A DNA stretch of 64,000 bases from Marinobacter sp. AC-23 (GCF_001858325.1 NZ_MBPP01000047.1:1-64000), one strand, 5' to 3'; counted from the first letter of the stretch, positions 19,881-29,219 are shown. Numbers and translations: made by a program. The notes: a model not told the origin generated them from the sequence alone.

Positions 19881-19914
19881 GTCCTGAATATTCAAAATCA
19901 CGTCCTAAATATTC
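19881..19914 (+). promoter_or_regulatory. Tandem direct repeats, candidate AraC/GlxA operator
   Basis: GTCCTGAATATTC (19881-19893) and GTCCTAAATATTC (19902-19914) are direct repeats differing at one base and spaced exactly 21 bases apart, two helical turns. They lie about 90 bases before the dctP start at 20004. Paired same-orientation half-sites of this spacing are usual for AraC-type activators, and the adjacent gene encodes one. Confidence 0.55.
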
Positions 19915-20003
19915 TATCCCAGCCATGGGCGGACACCCTATATTGGCTTCCTAGAATAATAAAACCGACACCAATTCTCTAAAAACAAATCGGAGTGTCT
20001 CTG

Positions 20004-20990
20004 ATGAAACACAATAGATCTATACAAGTTCTTGCCACTGCAGTTATAGGTTTTACCTTATCTTCCGTGTCCTCAGCTGCCGATATTGAGTTACGCGCAG
20101 CGACTGTAGGCAATCCAGGGGGTATTCAGGTAGCTGGGCTGAACGCGCTATCTGATCACGTCTCTGAAGCTACCAATGGCAGCGTCAATGTGAAGTTGTT
20201 TCCTTCCGGCGCTCTGGGAGGGCAAGTTGCTAATATTGAGTCGCTTGATTCGCACACCCTAGACATTGTCGCCATAGAAACAGCCATTACGACGATTAAT
20301 AACGATTTAGGCCTCCTCTCCCTGCCCTATTTATTTCGTGATCGCAGTCACGTGAATAGCGCGTTAAATGGCGGGGCTGGTGAAGAAATCCGTCAATGGC
20401 TACGCGATGATGGTTACCGTGTTCTAGGCTTCTACGAAGGCGGCTTCCGACACATCACAAACAATCGTAAACCTATCGTTGAACCCAAAGACCTAGACAG
20501 TTTGCGCATTCGAACCCCAGCCAGTCGTCAGCGTGTGATGATGCTAAATGCGTGGGGGGCCAACGCTTCACCACTTCCCTACCCAGAGCTCTACTCTGCG
20601 CTTCAAACTGGCGTTTTCGATGGGCAGGAAAACCCCCTGGTCGAAGTGAGAGCTAGCCGTTTCTACGAAGTTCAAGATTACCTCTCCCTTACCGGTCACG
20701 TTTACACCACCGGCTTTCTGCTCATGAACGAGACCCGCTTCCAGGCCCTACCCGAGCAAGTACAACAGGCGTTATTGGATGGCGGCGACAAAGTACTCGA
20801 AACAACAGTGGCTTTTGGCACTGAGGCTGATGAAAAGATCGTATCACTGGTCGAAGAGAACGGCGTGAAGATCAACCAAGTCGACACAGAGGCATTTGTA
20901 GAAGCGTCGCAGCCGCTTTGGAGTGTTTTTACCAAAAAAATGTCCAGCAAAGCCCGGGATCTTGTTAAACGAATATCCGAAATGCCGTGA
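20004..20990 (+). CDS. dctP: TRAP transporter substrate-binding protein, DctP family (second system)
   Basis: A 328-residue periplasmic binding protein with a signal peptide ending near SSA-AD. Family features are the carboxylate-clamping arginine in LDSLRIRTPASRQR and the ALQTGVFDGQENPLVE block. ATG 20004 is preferred over GTG 19995, because CGGAG at 19991-19995 is well placed for it. The neighbouring proline racemase-like enzyme suggests a cyclic amino acid or betaine substrate. It is only distantly similar to the DctP proteins at 9771, 42180 and 62228. The gene is intact. Confidence 0.9.
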   Translation: MKHNRSIQVLATAVIGFTLSSVSSAADIELRAATVGNPGGIQVAGLNALSDHVSEATNGSVNVKLFPSGALGGQVANIESLDSHTLDIVAIETAITTINNDLGLLSLPYLFRDRSHVNSALNGGAGEEIRQWLRDDGYRVLGFYEGGFRHITNNRKPIVEPKDLDSLRIRTPASRQRVMMLNAWGANASPLPYPELYSALQTGVFDGQENPLVEVRASRFYEVQDYLSLTGHVYTTGFLLMNETRFQALPEQVQQALLDGGDKVLETTVAFGTEADEKIVSLVEENGVKINQVDTEAFVEASQPLWSVFTKKMSSKARDLVKRISEMP

Positions 20991-21045
20991 CCTAGGCCTT
21001 TAATGGCAAGTTCTCCAGATTAGGTTATCCCCAGGAAGACTCACT

Positions 21046-21530
21046 ATGCTCGATCGTTTTTTCGAAGCAGTCGCTGCGCTATTGCTGTCAGCAATTACCC
21101 TGCTAGCGCTTGCCTCTGTGATGGCGCGCTACGTTCTCAACACTTCATTGGCATGGAGCAGCGAGATTCTCATCGGCCTGCTGGTCTACGCCACTTTTTT
21201 CTGCGGTTACCTGGCACTACGCCAAGGTGCTCACCTCAGGATCGATGTTCTTGTAGCTCGCCTGTCACGCCGTGCGCAGTGGAGCATCTTCTTTATCAAC
21301 CAGGCTTTGATCGGCGTGGTCGCCTAATCATGGTGATTTGGGGTATAGAGCAGTCGATCACCTTTTCTCAGCGCACGACGTTGATGTTAGAGGCGCCACG
21401 CTGGCTCTTCTACATAGCCGTACCCATCGCAGGAGTCGGCATGTTGGCGGAGTTAATTCGCCAATGTGTTCTCGCGGTTCGAGTCGGGAAAACACCTTAT
21501 GAGGTCTCGACCGAGGAGATGTCGTCATGA
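21046..21530 (+). CDS. dctQ: TRAP small permease, DctQ family, one frameshift (second system)
   Basis: The small membrane subunit, beginning MLDRFFEAVAALLLSAITLL with the usual LAWSSEILIGLLVYATFF second-helix region. The frame stops at TAA 21325-21327; adding one C at 21323-21324 (GTCGCCTAATC to GTCGCCCTAATC) continues it to 21530, about 161 residues with four helices. The end overlaps dctM by four bases. There is no other damage, so the break is probably a sequencing error. Confidence 0.82.
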
Positions 21531-22807
21531 TCTTGATAGCTATTCTTTTGGCGTTACTGACTTTAATCGGGCTAGCCATGCCGATTGCCTTCGCGCTGGC
21601 ACTTGTATCGATTGTCGTGCTTGCCTTCTCAGGTATCGACATGCTGGTTCTTGTTCAGCAGCTCTACCGAGGCACTGAGTCTTTCCCGTTACTTGCCGTG
21701 CCAATGTTCATTTTGGCAGGTCAAATCATGAACCACAGCGGCATTTCAGCGCGCCTGATCGATCTGGCGCGAGCGCTAGTTGGAGCGTTTCGCGGCGGTC
21801 TCGCAGCGGTCAATATTCTTACATCGATGCTTTTTGCTGGCATGAGCGGCACATCGATGTCTGATACCGCAGCTGTTGGCGGCGTGATGATCCCGCAAAT
21901 GATCAAGCGTGGCTACGCCGCACCTTTCACGGCGGCCGTAACGGCGTCCTCTTCTACTATCGGCATTATCATTCCGCCCAGCGTTCCCATGGTTCTGTTA
22001 AGCGCCTATATGGGGCTCTCCACTGGAGCACTGTTCGCTGCGGGTCTGGTCGCAGGGGTGCTCATGGCCCTGGGGTTGATCACGACAGCTTGGTGGATCT
22101 CGGTAAAGCGTAACTACCCTGTCGAGGCCGCCTTTTCAATCGGCCACCTGGGTAGAACCTTCGTCAGCGCGTTTCCAGCGTTGTTAATGCCGGTAATCAT
22201 TCTGGGCGGCATTCTCAGTGGCATATTCACGCCCACAGAGGCATCAGCCGTGGCTGTGGCTTACGGCGTAGTGGCTGGAATGCTGTTGTACCGATCGCTT
22301 TCTGCTCGGTCGCTTTATCGCGCGCTCGTAGAGAGCGCCGTGTTGACCGGAGCCGTAATGTTCGTCACTGCTGCCGCCCACACCCTAGGCTATACCTTCA
22401 CCTACGAGAGCCTGGGCGAGCTGGTTCTACAGCCTTTGACACAGCTTGATATTGGCCCCATTGCGTTTCTATTGGTACTCAGCCTGATTCTAATCATAAC
22501 TGGCACGTTCCTCGACGGTATCGCAATGATGTTCATCGTTGTGCCGCTCTTTCTTCCCAGTGTTCAACTGCTCGGAATCGAGCCGCTACAGTTCGCGATG
22601 GTCGTCATTATCTGCTGGGGTATTGGCCAGCAAACCCCACCCGTTGGCGCTGCGTTGTTTATCACTAGCGTGATATCCCGTGTCGACGTCATTCGTATCA
22701 CCCGGGCCAACCTGCCCTTCATCGCCGTGATGTTCGCCGTTCTGCTCGCCGTTATTTTATGGCCTGAAGGCATCGTCATGAGCGTACCCCGCTTGCTTGG
22801 ACTTTAA
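21527..22807 (+). CDS. dctM: TRAP large permease, DctM family (second system)
   Basis: A 426-residue, about 12-helix TRAP transport subunit in one intact frame. Typical blocks are LLAVPMFILAGQIM, the SSSTIGIIIPPSVPMVLL loop and QQTPPVGAALFI near the C terminus. It completes the dctPQM set that starts at 20004, and the proline racemase-superfamily gene follows after 40 bases, probably in the same transcript. Confidence 0.93.
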   Translation: MILIAILLALLTLIGLAMPIAFALALVSIVVLAFSGIDMLVLVQQLYRGTESFPLLAVPMFILAGQIMNHSGISARLIDLARALVGAFRGGLAAVNILTSMLFAGMSGTSMSDTAAVGGVMIPQMIKRGYAAPFTAAVTASSSTIGIIIPPSVPMVLLSAYMGLSTGALFAAGLVAGVLMALGLITTAWWISVKRNYPVEAAFSIGHLGRTFVSAFPALLMPVIILGGILSGIFTPTEASAVAVAYGVVAGMLLYRSLSARSLYRALVESAVLTGAVMFVTAAAHTLGYTFTYESLGELVLQPLTQLDIGPIAFLLVLSLILIITGTFLDGIAMMFIVVPLFLPSVQLLGIEPLQFAMVVIICWGIGQQTPPVGAALFITSVISRVDVIRITRANLPFIAVMFAVLLAVILWPEGIVMSVPRLLGL

Positions 22808-22847
22808 TCCGGCCAGCATAAACTTCGATCGATCTTAAGGAATACCT

Positions 22848-23864
22848 ATGAAAAACCAGCAATTTCTTGATGTCATTTATACCCATACCGAAGGTGAGCC
22901 TACTTGTATCGTTCATAGCGGCATCCCTTATCCGTACGGCGGCGACATCCTCTCCAAGCGCGAGTATCTCAAGGAAAATCACGATCACGTGCGTACCAGC
23001 CTGATGCGAGAGCCCCGAGGCCACCAGCATATGTTTGGTGTATTTCTGACCCCCCCTTCGGATGCCGACCACGATGCCGGCATGCTCTGGATGGATGGAG
23101 AGCAGTTTGTTGATATGTGCGGCCATGGCACGATCGCCCTTTCAATGTCCATGGTTGCTCATCGTCTGGCGCCAGCGCCTCAAGCTGACGGTCTAACCCG
23201 GATTCGTTTCGAAACCACAGCCGGTACTGTCGTCTCAGAGGTTAAGGCCGATGAAGAGCGCGTCCACTGGACACGGTTTGAAAACGTGCCGGCATTCGTG
23301 ATGGAGCAGGATATTCCGGTAGAAGTGCCAGGGCTAGGCACACTGAAAGCTGATCTGGTATTCGGCGGCAACTTCTTTGCCATCATCCGTGTGCCGTCAG
23401 ATGTACAGCCCATTTGTGCTGAAAACGGCAGCTATTTCTCCCAGGCAGGGGAAGCGGTAAAAGCAGAAATTAATCGACGCATGGAAGTACGCCACCCGAC
23501 TCGCCCCCATATCAATGGGCTCAACTTTGTTACCTTTTGGCACGAAGGAACGCAGCCAGACTCTCTCTACCGTAACGTTCACGTTTTCTCCGGGGGAAAG
23601 TTGGATCGCTCTCCAGGCGGCACTGGAACCAGCGCTATGATGGCAATGTTCCATGCCCGAGGTGAGCTAGAGGTCGGCCGACCAATATATTCCGAGGGGC
23701 TACTTGGTAGCGGGCGCTTCACCGGCGAGATCCTAGGCGAGACCGAGATCGGCGGCTACAAAGCGATTCGTCCCAGCGTTCAAGGCACCGCCGAACTCGT
23801 TGGCTACGGCAAGTGGTTGATCGACGAGACAGACCCAGTGGGTCGTGGATTCGTCATTCGATAA
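22848..23864 (+). CDS. Proline racemase-superfamily enzyme with a Cys/Gly active-site pair
   Basis: A 338-residue member of the proline racemase / 4-hydroxyproline epimerase / trans-3-hydroxyproline dehydratase superfamily. The first catalytic cysteine is present in DMCGHGTI (about residue 88). The second position, normally Cys in racemases and epimerases (SPCGTG) or Thr in dehydratases, is glycine here (DRSPGGTGTSA, about residue 257). One-base racemisation by the two-thiol mechanism is therefore unlikely, and a dehydratase or other activity should be considered. TRAP genes of the second system lie directly upstream, so the substrate is probably the imported compound. TAAGGAATACCT precedes ATG 22848. 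The gene is intact. Confidence 0.82.
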   Translation: MKNQQFLDVIYTHTEGEPTCIVHSGIPYPYGGDILSKREYLKENHDHVRTSLMREPRGHQHMFGVFLTPPSDADHDAGMLWMDGEQFVDMCGHGTIALSMSMVAHRLAPAPQADGLTRIRFETTAGTVVSEVKADEERVHWTRFENVPAFVMEQDIPVEVPGLGTLKADLVFGGNFFAIIRVPSDVQPICAENGSYFSQAGEAVKAEINRRMEVRHPTRPHINGLNFVTFWHEGTQPDSLYRNVHVFSGGKLDRSPGGTGTSAMMAMFHARGELEVGRPIYSEGLLGSGRFTGEILGETEIGGYKAIRPSVQGTAELVGYGKWLIDETDPVGRGFVIR

Positions 23865-23927
23865 ACCCAACCAAGCATTAGACGGGTGTAAAGACCTCCC
23901 ATTCAACTTGCTAACCAGCCAGGGTCA

Positions 23928-26411
23928 CTAAACCTGCAATGTTGATTTGAGGAGGCCCATAGCTTTTCTACTCTTCAGAAACCTAGTCATTTCTGCGGCC
24001 GGCAGTGGCCGGCTTAGCAGGTACCCTTGAAGCTGGTCACACCCTTCCTTGGCTAGGTGAGCCGCTTGCTCCAGAGTTTCGACGCCCTCTGCGGTTGAGC
24101 GGAGCCCAAGGCTTTTGGCTATAAAAAGCACGGCAGAGACGATGGCTGCATCCTTGGGATCAACAAGCATATCTCGCACGAAGGATTTATCGATTTTGAG
24201 TTTGCTGATGGGCAATTCTTGCAGCAAGCTCAAGGATGAGTAGCCGGTACCAAAGTCATCCAGTGAAATAGTCACGCCTTTTTGGCGCATCGCGTCCAGA
24301 TCGCCAATCACCTCCGGTCTGATCTTCATCAGGGCGGTTTCGGTAATTTCGAGCTCCAGTTGCCAAGGGGAAAGCCCGCTGTCTTTCAGCACTTGGCCAA
24401 CAATAGAGACAAGATCCTGGCGTTGTAGCTGTATGGCAGAGACGTTGACCGAAACAAAAGCACCACTTAGCCCTGCAGCCTGCCAGACGCTTAATTGACG
24501 CCCAGCCTCACGTAAAACCCATTCACCAATGGGCAGAATCAAACCGCTATCCTCGGCAATGGGTATGAACCTGTCCGGGGGAATGACTCCCTCAACTGGA
24601 TCATTCCAGCGCAGCAAGGCTTCTAGCCCAACGATCTTACCTGTTCTGGCCTGCACCAGCGGCTGATAATAAAGCTCTAACTCGCTATTACTCAACGCAC
24701 GCCTTAGCCTGGATTCCAGCGAGATATGCTCTAATACCGCAAGATTGTAAGAGGCAGAATAAAACTGGAAATTATTACGCCCCTGCTCTTTTGCCTGATA
24801 CATGGCAGCGTCTGCCCGCTTTATCAGATCATCCACCTCCGTGCCGTCATCGGGAAACAGCGAAACACCAATACTGCTCCCGCTATATATCTCTTCATGC
24901 CCAAAGTGGAACGGCACTTTCACGATATCGAGGATACGTGAGGCAACCTTAGCCGCATCCTGGGAGCCATTGACCTTAGGCAGCAAGATAACGAACTCGT
25001 CGCCGCCCAGGCGAGCTAGAACACCCGAGGTGTTCTGAGGGACTTCCTGGTGGATGACATCTTCCGCCCTGAGGAGGGATGTGAGGCGAGTTGCCGTTTC
25101 TTTAAGGAGTTGATCACCGACCTGATGGCCCAGGGTGTCGTTGACCCGTTTGAAGTTATCCAGATCCAGGAATAGCACGGCCATTTTCCCATTTTCGCGG
25201 CGAGCGAGAGATATCATTCGGCGCAGAGTCTCGTGGGCGCGAAACCGGTTGGGTAAGCCGGTCAGGCTATCATGATAGGCTAGATGTTCGATTTTGACGC
25301 GCGACTTTTCCAGGTTACCTGCCATCCCCTGAAAACTCCGCATTAACTGGCCAAGCTCGTCCCTGGACGATAACGCTATCTCTGGCGTCAGGTTGCCTTG
25401 ACCAATCTCACTGATGGCGTTCATCAAGTGCCTCAATGGGCGGGTCATAAGAAAGCTCATGGCCACCAACAGAACAATAATCAACAGCAATACGGTACCC
25501 AGTACGACCCACGCAACGGCTTTCCCAAGACGTCCGCCTTCTTCGAGCAGCTCCGCTTCCGGCAGCACACCGATCAGCAATAAACCATCGTGCAAGCGTC
25601 GAGCTGACAATAAACTCTTCGAATCCAGATAAGACACCGACACAAGTTGTGTATCTTCCCCCGTTTTCAAAGCCCTATCCAACAGCGACGCGGGTAGTTG
25701 CTGGCCCAACTTGGAAGGATCCTGATGGAAAAGGATTTTGCCGGCTTCATTGACGATAAGCGTATGGCCGTTTGCCCCAACCCGGCTGGATGCTATCTGC
25801 TCTGCCATGAAGTTCAGCCGCATAGTAACCACCAGGTAGCCGCGTAACGTGGGTTTGCTGTTTAGCGGATCCTGAACGGCCAGGTCGATCAGTCGAATCG
25901 GTCGTGCGACTTGCAGCGATATTTCACTGCTCTCAGGGCGGGTAGACACTCGAGTAAATGTCTCGCCCTCGAAGCGAGCGAGCTCTTGAAAGAACGGCGT
26001 TTCGCCTTCCTCCTCGGTGACATTTGGTGTCGGCATAGATGTGGTGCGAGCGTCCTCGTAGCCATCCGGAAGCAGGAAGCGGATCTCGGAGTAGTCAGGG
26101 TAGGCACGCAGGTAGCTGGAAAACAACTTCAGCAGGGAAGGCAGCATCAGCACATACCGCTCTTCCTCGTCTTCTGTCAGTGCGTATGCACGCACCAGAG
26201 AGGCGTCGGCAAACAGCTTGACGTTCGCTTCGGCAACATCCTGGTGCATCTGAAAGTTGCGCGTCATTTGATCCATCAGCGCCGTCATCTGGCTAGAGCT
26301 GCGTTCAACCGCCGTGGTGCGTTGTTGGTCGTAGGCAAACCCGCCCAGGATCAATAGCGGAATTACCGCTAAGGGTACGACGACTAACAGAACCTTGGTA
26401 TGAAGACGCAT
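23928..26411 (-). CDS. Membrane GGDEF-EAL cyclic di-GMP protein, MbaA-like
   Basis: An 827-residue bifunctional c-di-GMP enzyme. It has one N-terminal membrane helix (about residues 8-28), a periplasmic Cache-like sensor region to about residue 290, a second helix (about 293-320), a HAMP segment, a GGDEF domain with intact GGDEF (about 469-473) and an EAL domain with EALLRW (about 595), DDFGTGYS and EGVE. Both synthesis and hydrolysis residues are present. The PotD-like binding protein upstream in the same orientation has no ABC permease genes, an arrangement like Vibrio NspS-MbaA, in which a polyamine-binding protein controls the phosphodiesterase. The two genes at 26432 and 26691 are probably in one operon with it. 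Confidence 0.9.
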   Translation of the reverse strand: MRLHTKVLLVVVPLAVIPLLILGGFAYDQQRTTAVERSSSQMTALMDQMTRNFQMHQDVAEANVKLFADASLVRAYALTEDEEERYVLMLPSLLKLFSSYLRAYPDYSEIRFLLPDGYEDARTTSMPTPNVTEEEGETPFFQELARFEGETFTRVSTRPESSEISLQVARPIRLIDLAVQDPLNSKPTLRGYLVVTMRLNFMAEQIASSRVGANGHTLIVNEAGKILFHQDPSKLGQQLPASLLDRALKTGEDTQLVSVSYLDSKSLLSARRLHDGLLLIGVLPEAELLEEGGRLGKAVAWVVLGTVLLLIIVLLVAMSFLMTRPLRHLMNAISEIGQGNLTPEIALSSRDELGQLMRSFQGMAGNLEKSRVKIEHLAYHDSLTGLPNRFRAHETLRRMISLARRENGKMAVLFLDLDNFKRVNDTLGHQVGDQLLKETATRLTSLLRAEDVIHQEVPQNTSGVLARLGGDEFVILLPKVNGSQDAAKVASRILDIVKVPFHFGHEEIYSGSSIGVSLFPDDGTEVDDLIKRADAAMYQAKEQGRNNFQFYSASYNLAVLEHISLESRLRRALSNSELELYYQPLVQARTGKIVGLEALLRWNDPVEGVIPPDRFIPIAEDSGLILPIGEWVLREAGRQLSVWQAAGLSGAFVSVNVSAIQLQRQDLVSIVGQVLKDSGLSPWQLELEITETALMKIRPEVIGDLDAMRQKGVTISLDDFGTGYSSLSLLQELPISKLKIDKSFVRDMLVDPKDAAIVSAVLFIAKSLGLRSTAEGVETLEQAAHLAKEGCDQLQGYLLSRPLPAAEMTRFLKSRKAMGLLKSTLQV

Positions 26412-26431
26412 TGGCGTTTACAGGGCTCGGC

Positions 26432-26659
26432 TCATGAGGGGTGAAAAAAGCTGCTGCGCGGCGTTTTTGCGCGCGCGTACAGGCGGCGATAGGTTTCCGA
26501 TTTCTCCAGTGCCTCCACGCCCGGGCCCATGTCATCCGACCAATTGAGGAGTACCAGCTCCACGGGTTCTGCAGCCTGCACCGGCTCACCGAGCACAATG
26601 AGAAGCACCACCAACCAGACGGCTTTATGTTTGCTAATGGGGGCTCTGTTTTTATTCAT
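26432..26659 (-). CDS. Short secreted protein, internally deleted PotD-like paralogue
   Basis: A 75-residue open frame with a hydrophobic signal sequence (VWLVVLLIVLGEPVQA). After the signal, AAEPVELVLLNWSDDM matches the mature N terminus of the next gene's product (AAEPKELVFLSWPDYM). It then jumps directly to a segment like that protein's last 30 residues (SETYRRLYARAK against NFETYQRLPPRAQ). Some 270 residues of the binding domain are absent, yet the frame is open and the signal intact. It may be a duplication relic, or a small periplasmic modulator of the adjacent sensor. It lies 20 bases before the GGDEF-EAL gene. ATG 26659 is chosen; the upstream extension overlaps the neighbouring gene. 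Confidence 0.6.
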   Translation of the reverse strand: MNKNRAPISKHKAVWLVVLLIVLGEPVQAAEPVELVLLNWSDDMGPGVEALEKSETYRRLYARAKTPRSSFFHPS

Positions 26660-26690
26660 AGTAGCAGCCCATAAAATGGGTAACTGGTAG

Positions 26691-27737
26691 TCAGTAGACA
26701 ATACGCGAGAAAATCGCCGCGCGATTTTTTTGTGCTCGGGGAGGCAAGCGCTGATAGGTTTCGAAATTCTTCAACGTCTCCTCACTGGGATAGATAACCG
26801 GATCGTTCCTGAAATCCTCCGGCAGCAATGCTTCAGCGGCCTTATTGGGGGTAGCATAATAAACGTACTGTGCCAGCCGCGCTGCGATCTCTGGTTCATT
26901 GAGGAAATTGATGAACCGTTTGGCGGCCGCCTTTTTCGGGGAAGCGCTAAGCACGCTCAAATAATCGATCCAGATATTGCCGCCCTCTTTGGGAAACACA
27001 AAGGCAATATTTTCGTTGTACTCCTGCAACATCCGGGTGTCGCCGTTGTACATCATGCTCATGGCCAGCTGGCCGGTTAACAGCGCAGAATTTTCGTTCA
27101 GTGAAATATATCGGTAGGTTTTGACCGCAGGAGCCTGCGCTTGTAGCAAGGACTCAGCTTCTCTAAGCTCCTGTGGCGCAGTGCTGTTGAGTGAATAGCC
27201 CAAGGCCTTGAGAGCCACGCCGATCATATCCGCGCTGTCGCCAATCATGCTGACTTTGCCATGAAGTTGCTTGACTGGCTGCAACAGATCCATCCAGCTT
27301 GTCACAGGAAAAGGAACCAGATCCTGACGATAGACAATACCGAGCGTACCCCAGAAATAGGGCACACCAAAATCTTCAGCTTTCTCAAACGCGGTACGAA
27401 AACGAGGATCCACGTGCTTAAGATTTGGGATGCTCAACTCATCAAGGGGCTCTAGCCAACCGCGTTTCGCCAGAATCCTGATTGAAGCGCCATTAATGAG
27501 CGCCACATCGAAGCCTTTACCTTCGGTCTCAAGCAGCAGTTCGCCCCTGGCAGTATCGGAATCAAAATAACTCTGTTTAATGGTAATACCGGTGCGCTGT
27601 TCAAACTCCTCAAGTATTTCCGGGTCCATGTAATCCGGCCAGCTAAGGAACACCAGCTCCTTCGGTTCCGCCGCTTTCGCAACAACGCTAGTAGCGAGCA
27701 AAAAAAACGCTACCAATAGAGTTTTGCTAACGGACAT
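26691..27737 (-). CDS. PotD-like periplasmic polyamine-binding protein, NspS-like
   Basis: A 348-residue extracellular solute-binding protein of the spermidine/putrescine group, with a signal peptide ending near AKA-AE and the family's opening strand ELVFLSWPDYMDPEILEEFE. Middle segments (DVALINGASIRILAKRGWLEPLD, GVPYFWGTLGIVYR, ALLTGQLAMSMMYNGDT) match PotD/PotF folds. No ATPase or permease genes are nearby; instead a membrane GGDEF-EAL gene follows, so a sensory role like Vibrio NspS is favoured over transport. ATG 27737 has GGGA six bases upstream; ATG 27749 is the alternative. Confidence 0.85.
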   Translation of the reverse strand: MSVSKTLLVAFFLLATSVVAKAAEPKELVFLSWPDYMDPEILEEFEQRTGITIKQSYFDSDTARGELLLETEGKGFDVALINGASIRILAKRGWLEPLDELSIPNLKHVDPRFRTAFEKAEDFGVPYFWGTLGIVYRQDLVPFPVTSWMDLLQPVKQLHGKVSMIGDSADMIGVALKALGYSLNSTAPQELREAESLLQAQAPAVKTYRYISLNENSALLTGQLAMSMMYNGDTRMLQEYNENIAFVFPKEGGNIWIDYLSVLSASPKKAAAKRFINFLNEPEIAARLAQYVYYATPNKAAEALLPEDFRNDPVIYPSEETLKNFETYQRLPPRAQKNRAAIFSRIVY

Positions 27738-27792
27738 ATTCTTTCCCATCAGTTACAGGCAACAATGCCTTCACGAAAGCGGCGGCATCACA

Positions 27793-29109
27793 TCACTGAT
27801 CTCGCGAATAGGTCGCCTTGTTAAGCCAGAGCACTGCCAGGGTGCTCGACGCACCGGATAGCAGATAGAGCGTCACCGAAGTAACGCCGAAGTGCGCCGA
27901 CAGGCCCAGAGCCACCAAGGGTGCAAAGGCGGCTCCAAGCAGCCACGCCATATCAGCCGTCAAAGCAGCGCCCGTATATCGGAAGCGCGCCTCGAAGTTG
28001 GCCGTCACGGCACCAGACGCCTGGCCGTAAGACAACCCAAGCAGAATAAAACCAATGATAATGAACAGGTTTTCGCCAAGCTCACCCCCGCCCAGTAATG
28101 CGGGGATAAAGAGGCTGAAAACAGCGATCAGCGCTGCCAGGCTGCCTAACATGGTGCGCCGCCCAACTCGGTCAGCCAGTATTCCGGAGAGAACCACGCC
28201 TCCGATGGCGAAGAACGCGCCAATAATTTCGACCATGAGGATGTCGGTAATGGTGCGATCGGAATACAGGCTCAACCAAGATAGGGGGAAGACTGTGACC
28301 AAATGGAACAACGCGTAGCTGGCCAGCGCTGCCAAAGCACCAATCAGCACCTCTCGACCCTGATTTTTGGCGAGTTTCGAGACGCTGGAGGGCTGAAGCT
28401 CTCGTTGATCCAGTAGCTTGGCATAATCATCGGTTGCCACTAGGCGCAGACGAGCAAACAGCGCGACCACGTTGATGGCAAAAGCGACAAAGAAGGGATA
28501 GCGCCAGGCCCATTCAAAGAAATCTGTTTCTGACACGTTGGCCAGCATGTAGGCAAACAAACTGGCCGCGACAATAAACCCGACCGGCGTACCCAGCTGG
28601 CCCACCATCGCATACCAGCCTTTACGATGAGCCGGCGCGTTCAATGCCAGCAGCGACGGCAGACCGTCCCACGTACCGCCGAGCGCGACGCCCTGGCCCA
28701 GGCGAAACAGTGCCAGCAGGAAAATGGCGTAACCGCCGATATCGTCATAAGTCGGCAGGAAGGCGATACCGGCGGTGGTGGTGCCCAGCACAAACAGCGC
28801 CAGGGTTAACTTCGCCTCACGACCAAAACTTTCCTCCAGCTTCATAAACATCACAGTGCCGAACGGCCGGGCAATAAAGGCAAGCGAGAAAATCGCAAAC
28901 GAATACAGCGTGCCGACCAGCTGCGACTCAAACGGGAAAAACAACGCGGGAAATACCAGCACTGAGGCAATCGCATACACAAAGAAGTCGAAATACTCAG
29001 ACGCCCGGCCTATGCCGACACCCACCGCGATTTCACCCGGAGTGATCGGTGCCTGATGAGCCGACGTATCGGTAGGCATAGCTTCTCTATGGCCATGGGT
29101 AGGTGTCAT
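27793..29109 (-). CDS. MFS transporter, metabolite:H+ symporter (MHS) type
   Basis: A 438-residue, 12-helix transporter. MHS features include GIGRASEYFDFFVYAIASVLVF in helix 1, the helix 2-3 loop RPFGTVMFMKLEESFGRE and LADRVGRRTML in the second half. Relatives carry organic acids, betaines or osmolytes; the substrate cannot be read. It is divergent from cyoA with 145 bases between, the arrangement also found beside cyo operons in pseudomonads. GAGG lies 11 bases before the chosen start. The gene is intact. Confidence 0.87.
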   Translation of the reverse strand: MTPTHGHREAMPTDTSAHQAPITPGEIAVGVGIGRASEYFDFFVYAIASVLVFPALFFPFESQLVGTLYSFAIFSLAFIARPFGTVMFMKLEESFGREAKLTLALFVLGTTTAGIAFLPTYDDIGGYAIFLLALFRLGQGVALGGTWDGLPSLLALNAPAHRKGWYAMVGQLGTPVGFIVAASLFAYMLANVSETDFFEWAWRYPFFVAFAINVVALFARLRLVATDDYAKLLDQRELQPSSVSKLAKNQGREVLIGALAALASYALFHLVTVFPLSWLSLYSDRTITDILMVEIIGAFFAIGGVVLSGILADRVGRRTMLGSLAALIAVFSLFIPALLGGGELGENLFIIIGFILLGLSYGQASGAVTANFEARFRYTGAALTADMAWLLGAAFAPLVALGLSAHFGVTSVTLYLLSGASSTLAVLWLNKATYSRDQ

Positions 29110-29190
29110 AATATTCGATCCTCAATGCTGAGCATGTCAAACACAGTGTACGATGATTCTTTCGGATAGGGTACGGGGCAAACAGTGCAA

Positions 29191-29219
29191 TCGCCAAGCG
29201 TATTCCCATTCTTTATAAT
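29191..29219 (+). promoter_or_regulatory. Candidate sigma-70 promoter of the cyo operon
   Basis: A perfect TATAAT at 29214-29219 lies 17 bases after TCGCCA at 29191-29196, a four-of-six match to the -35 consensus. It ends 35 bases before the cyoA start, in the divergent region between the MFS gene and cyoA. Confidence 0.5.
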
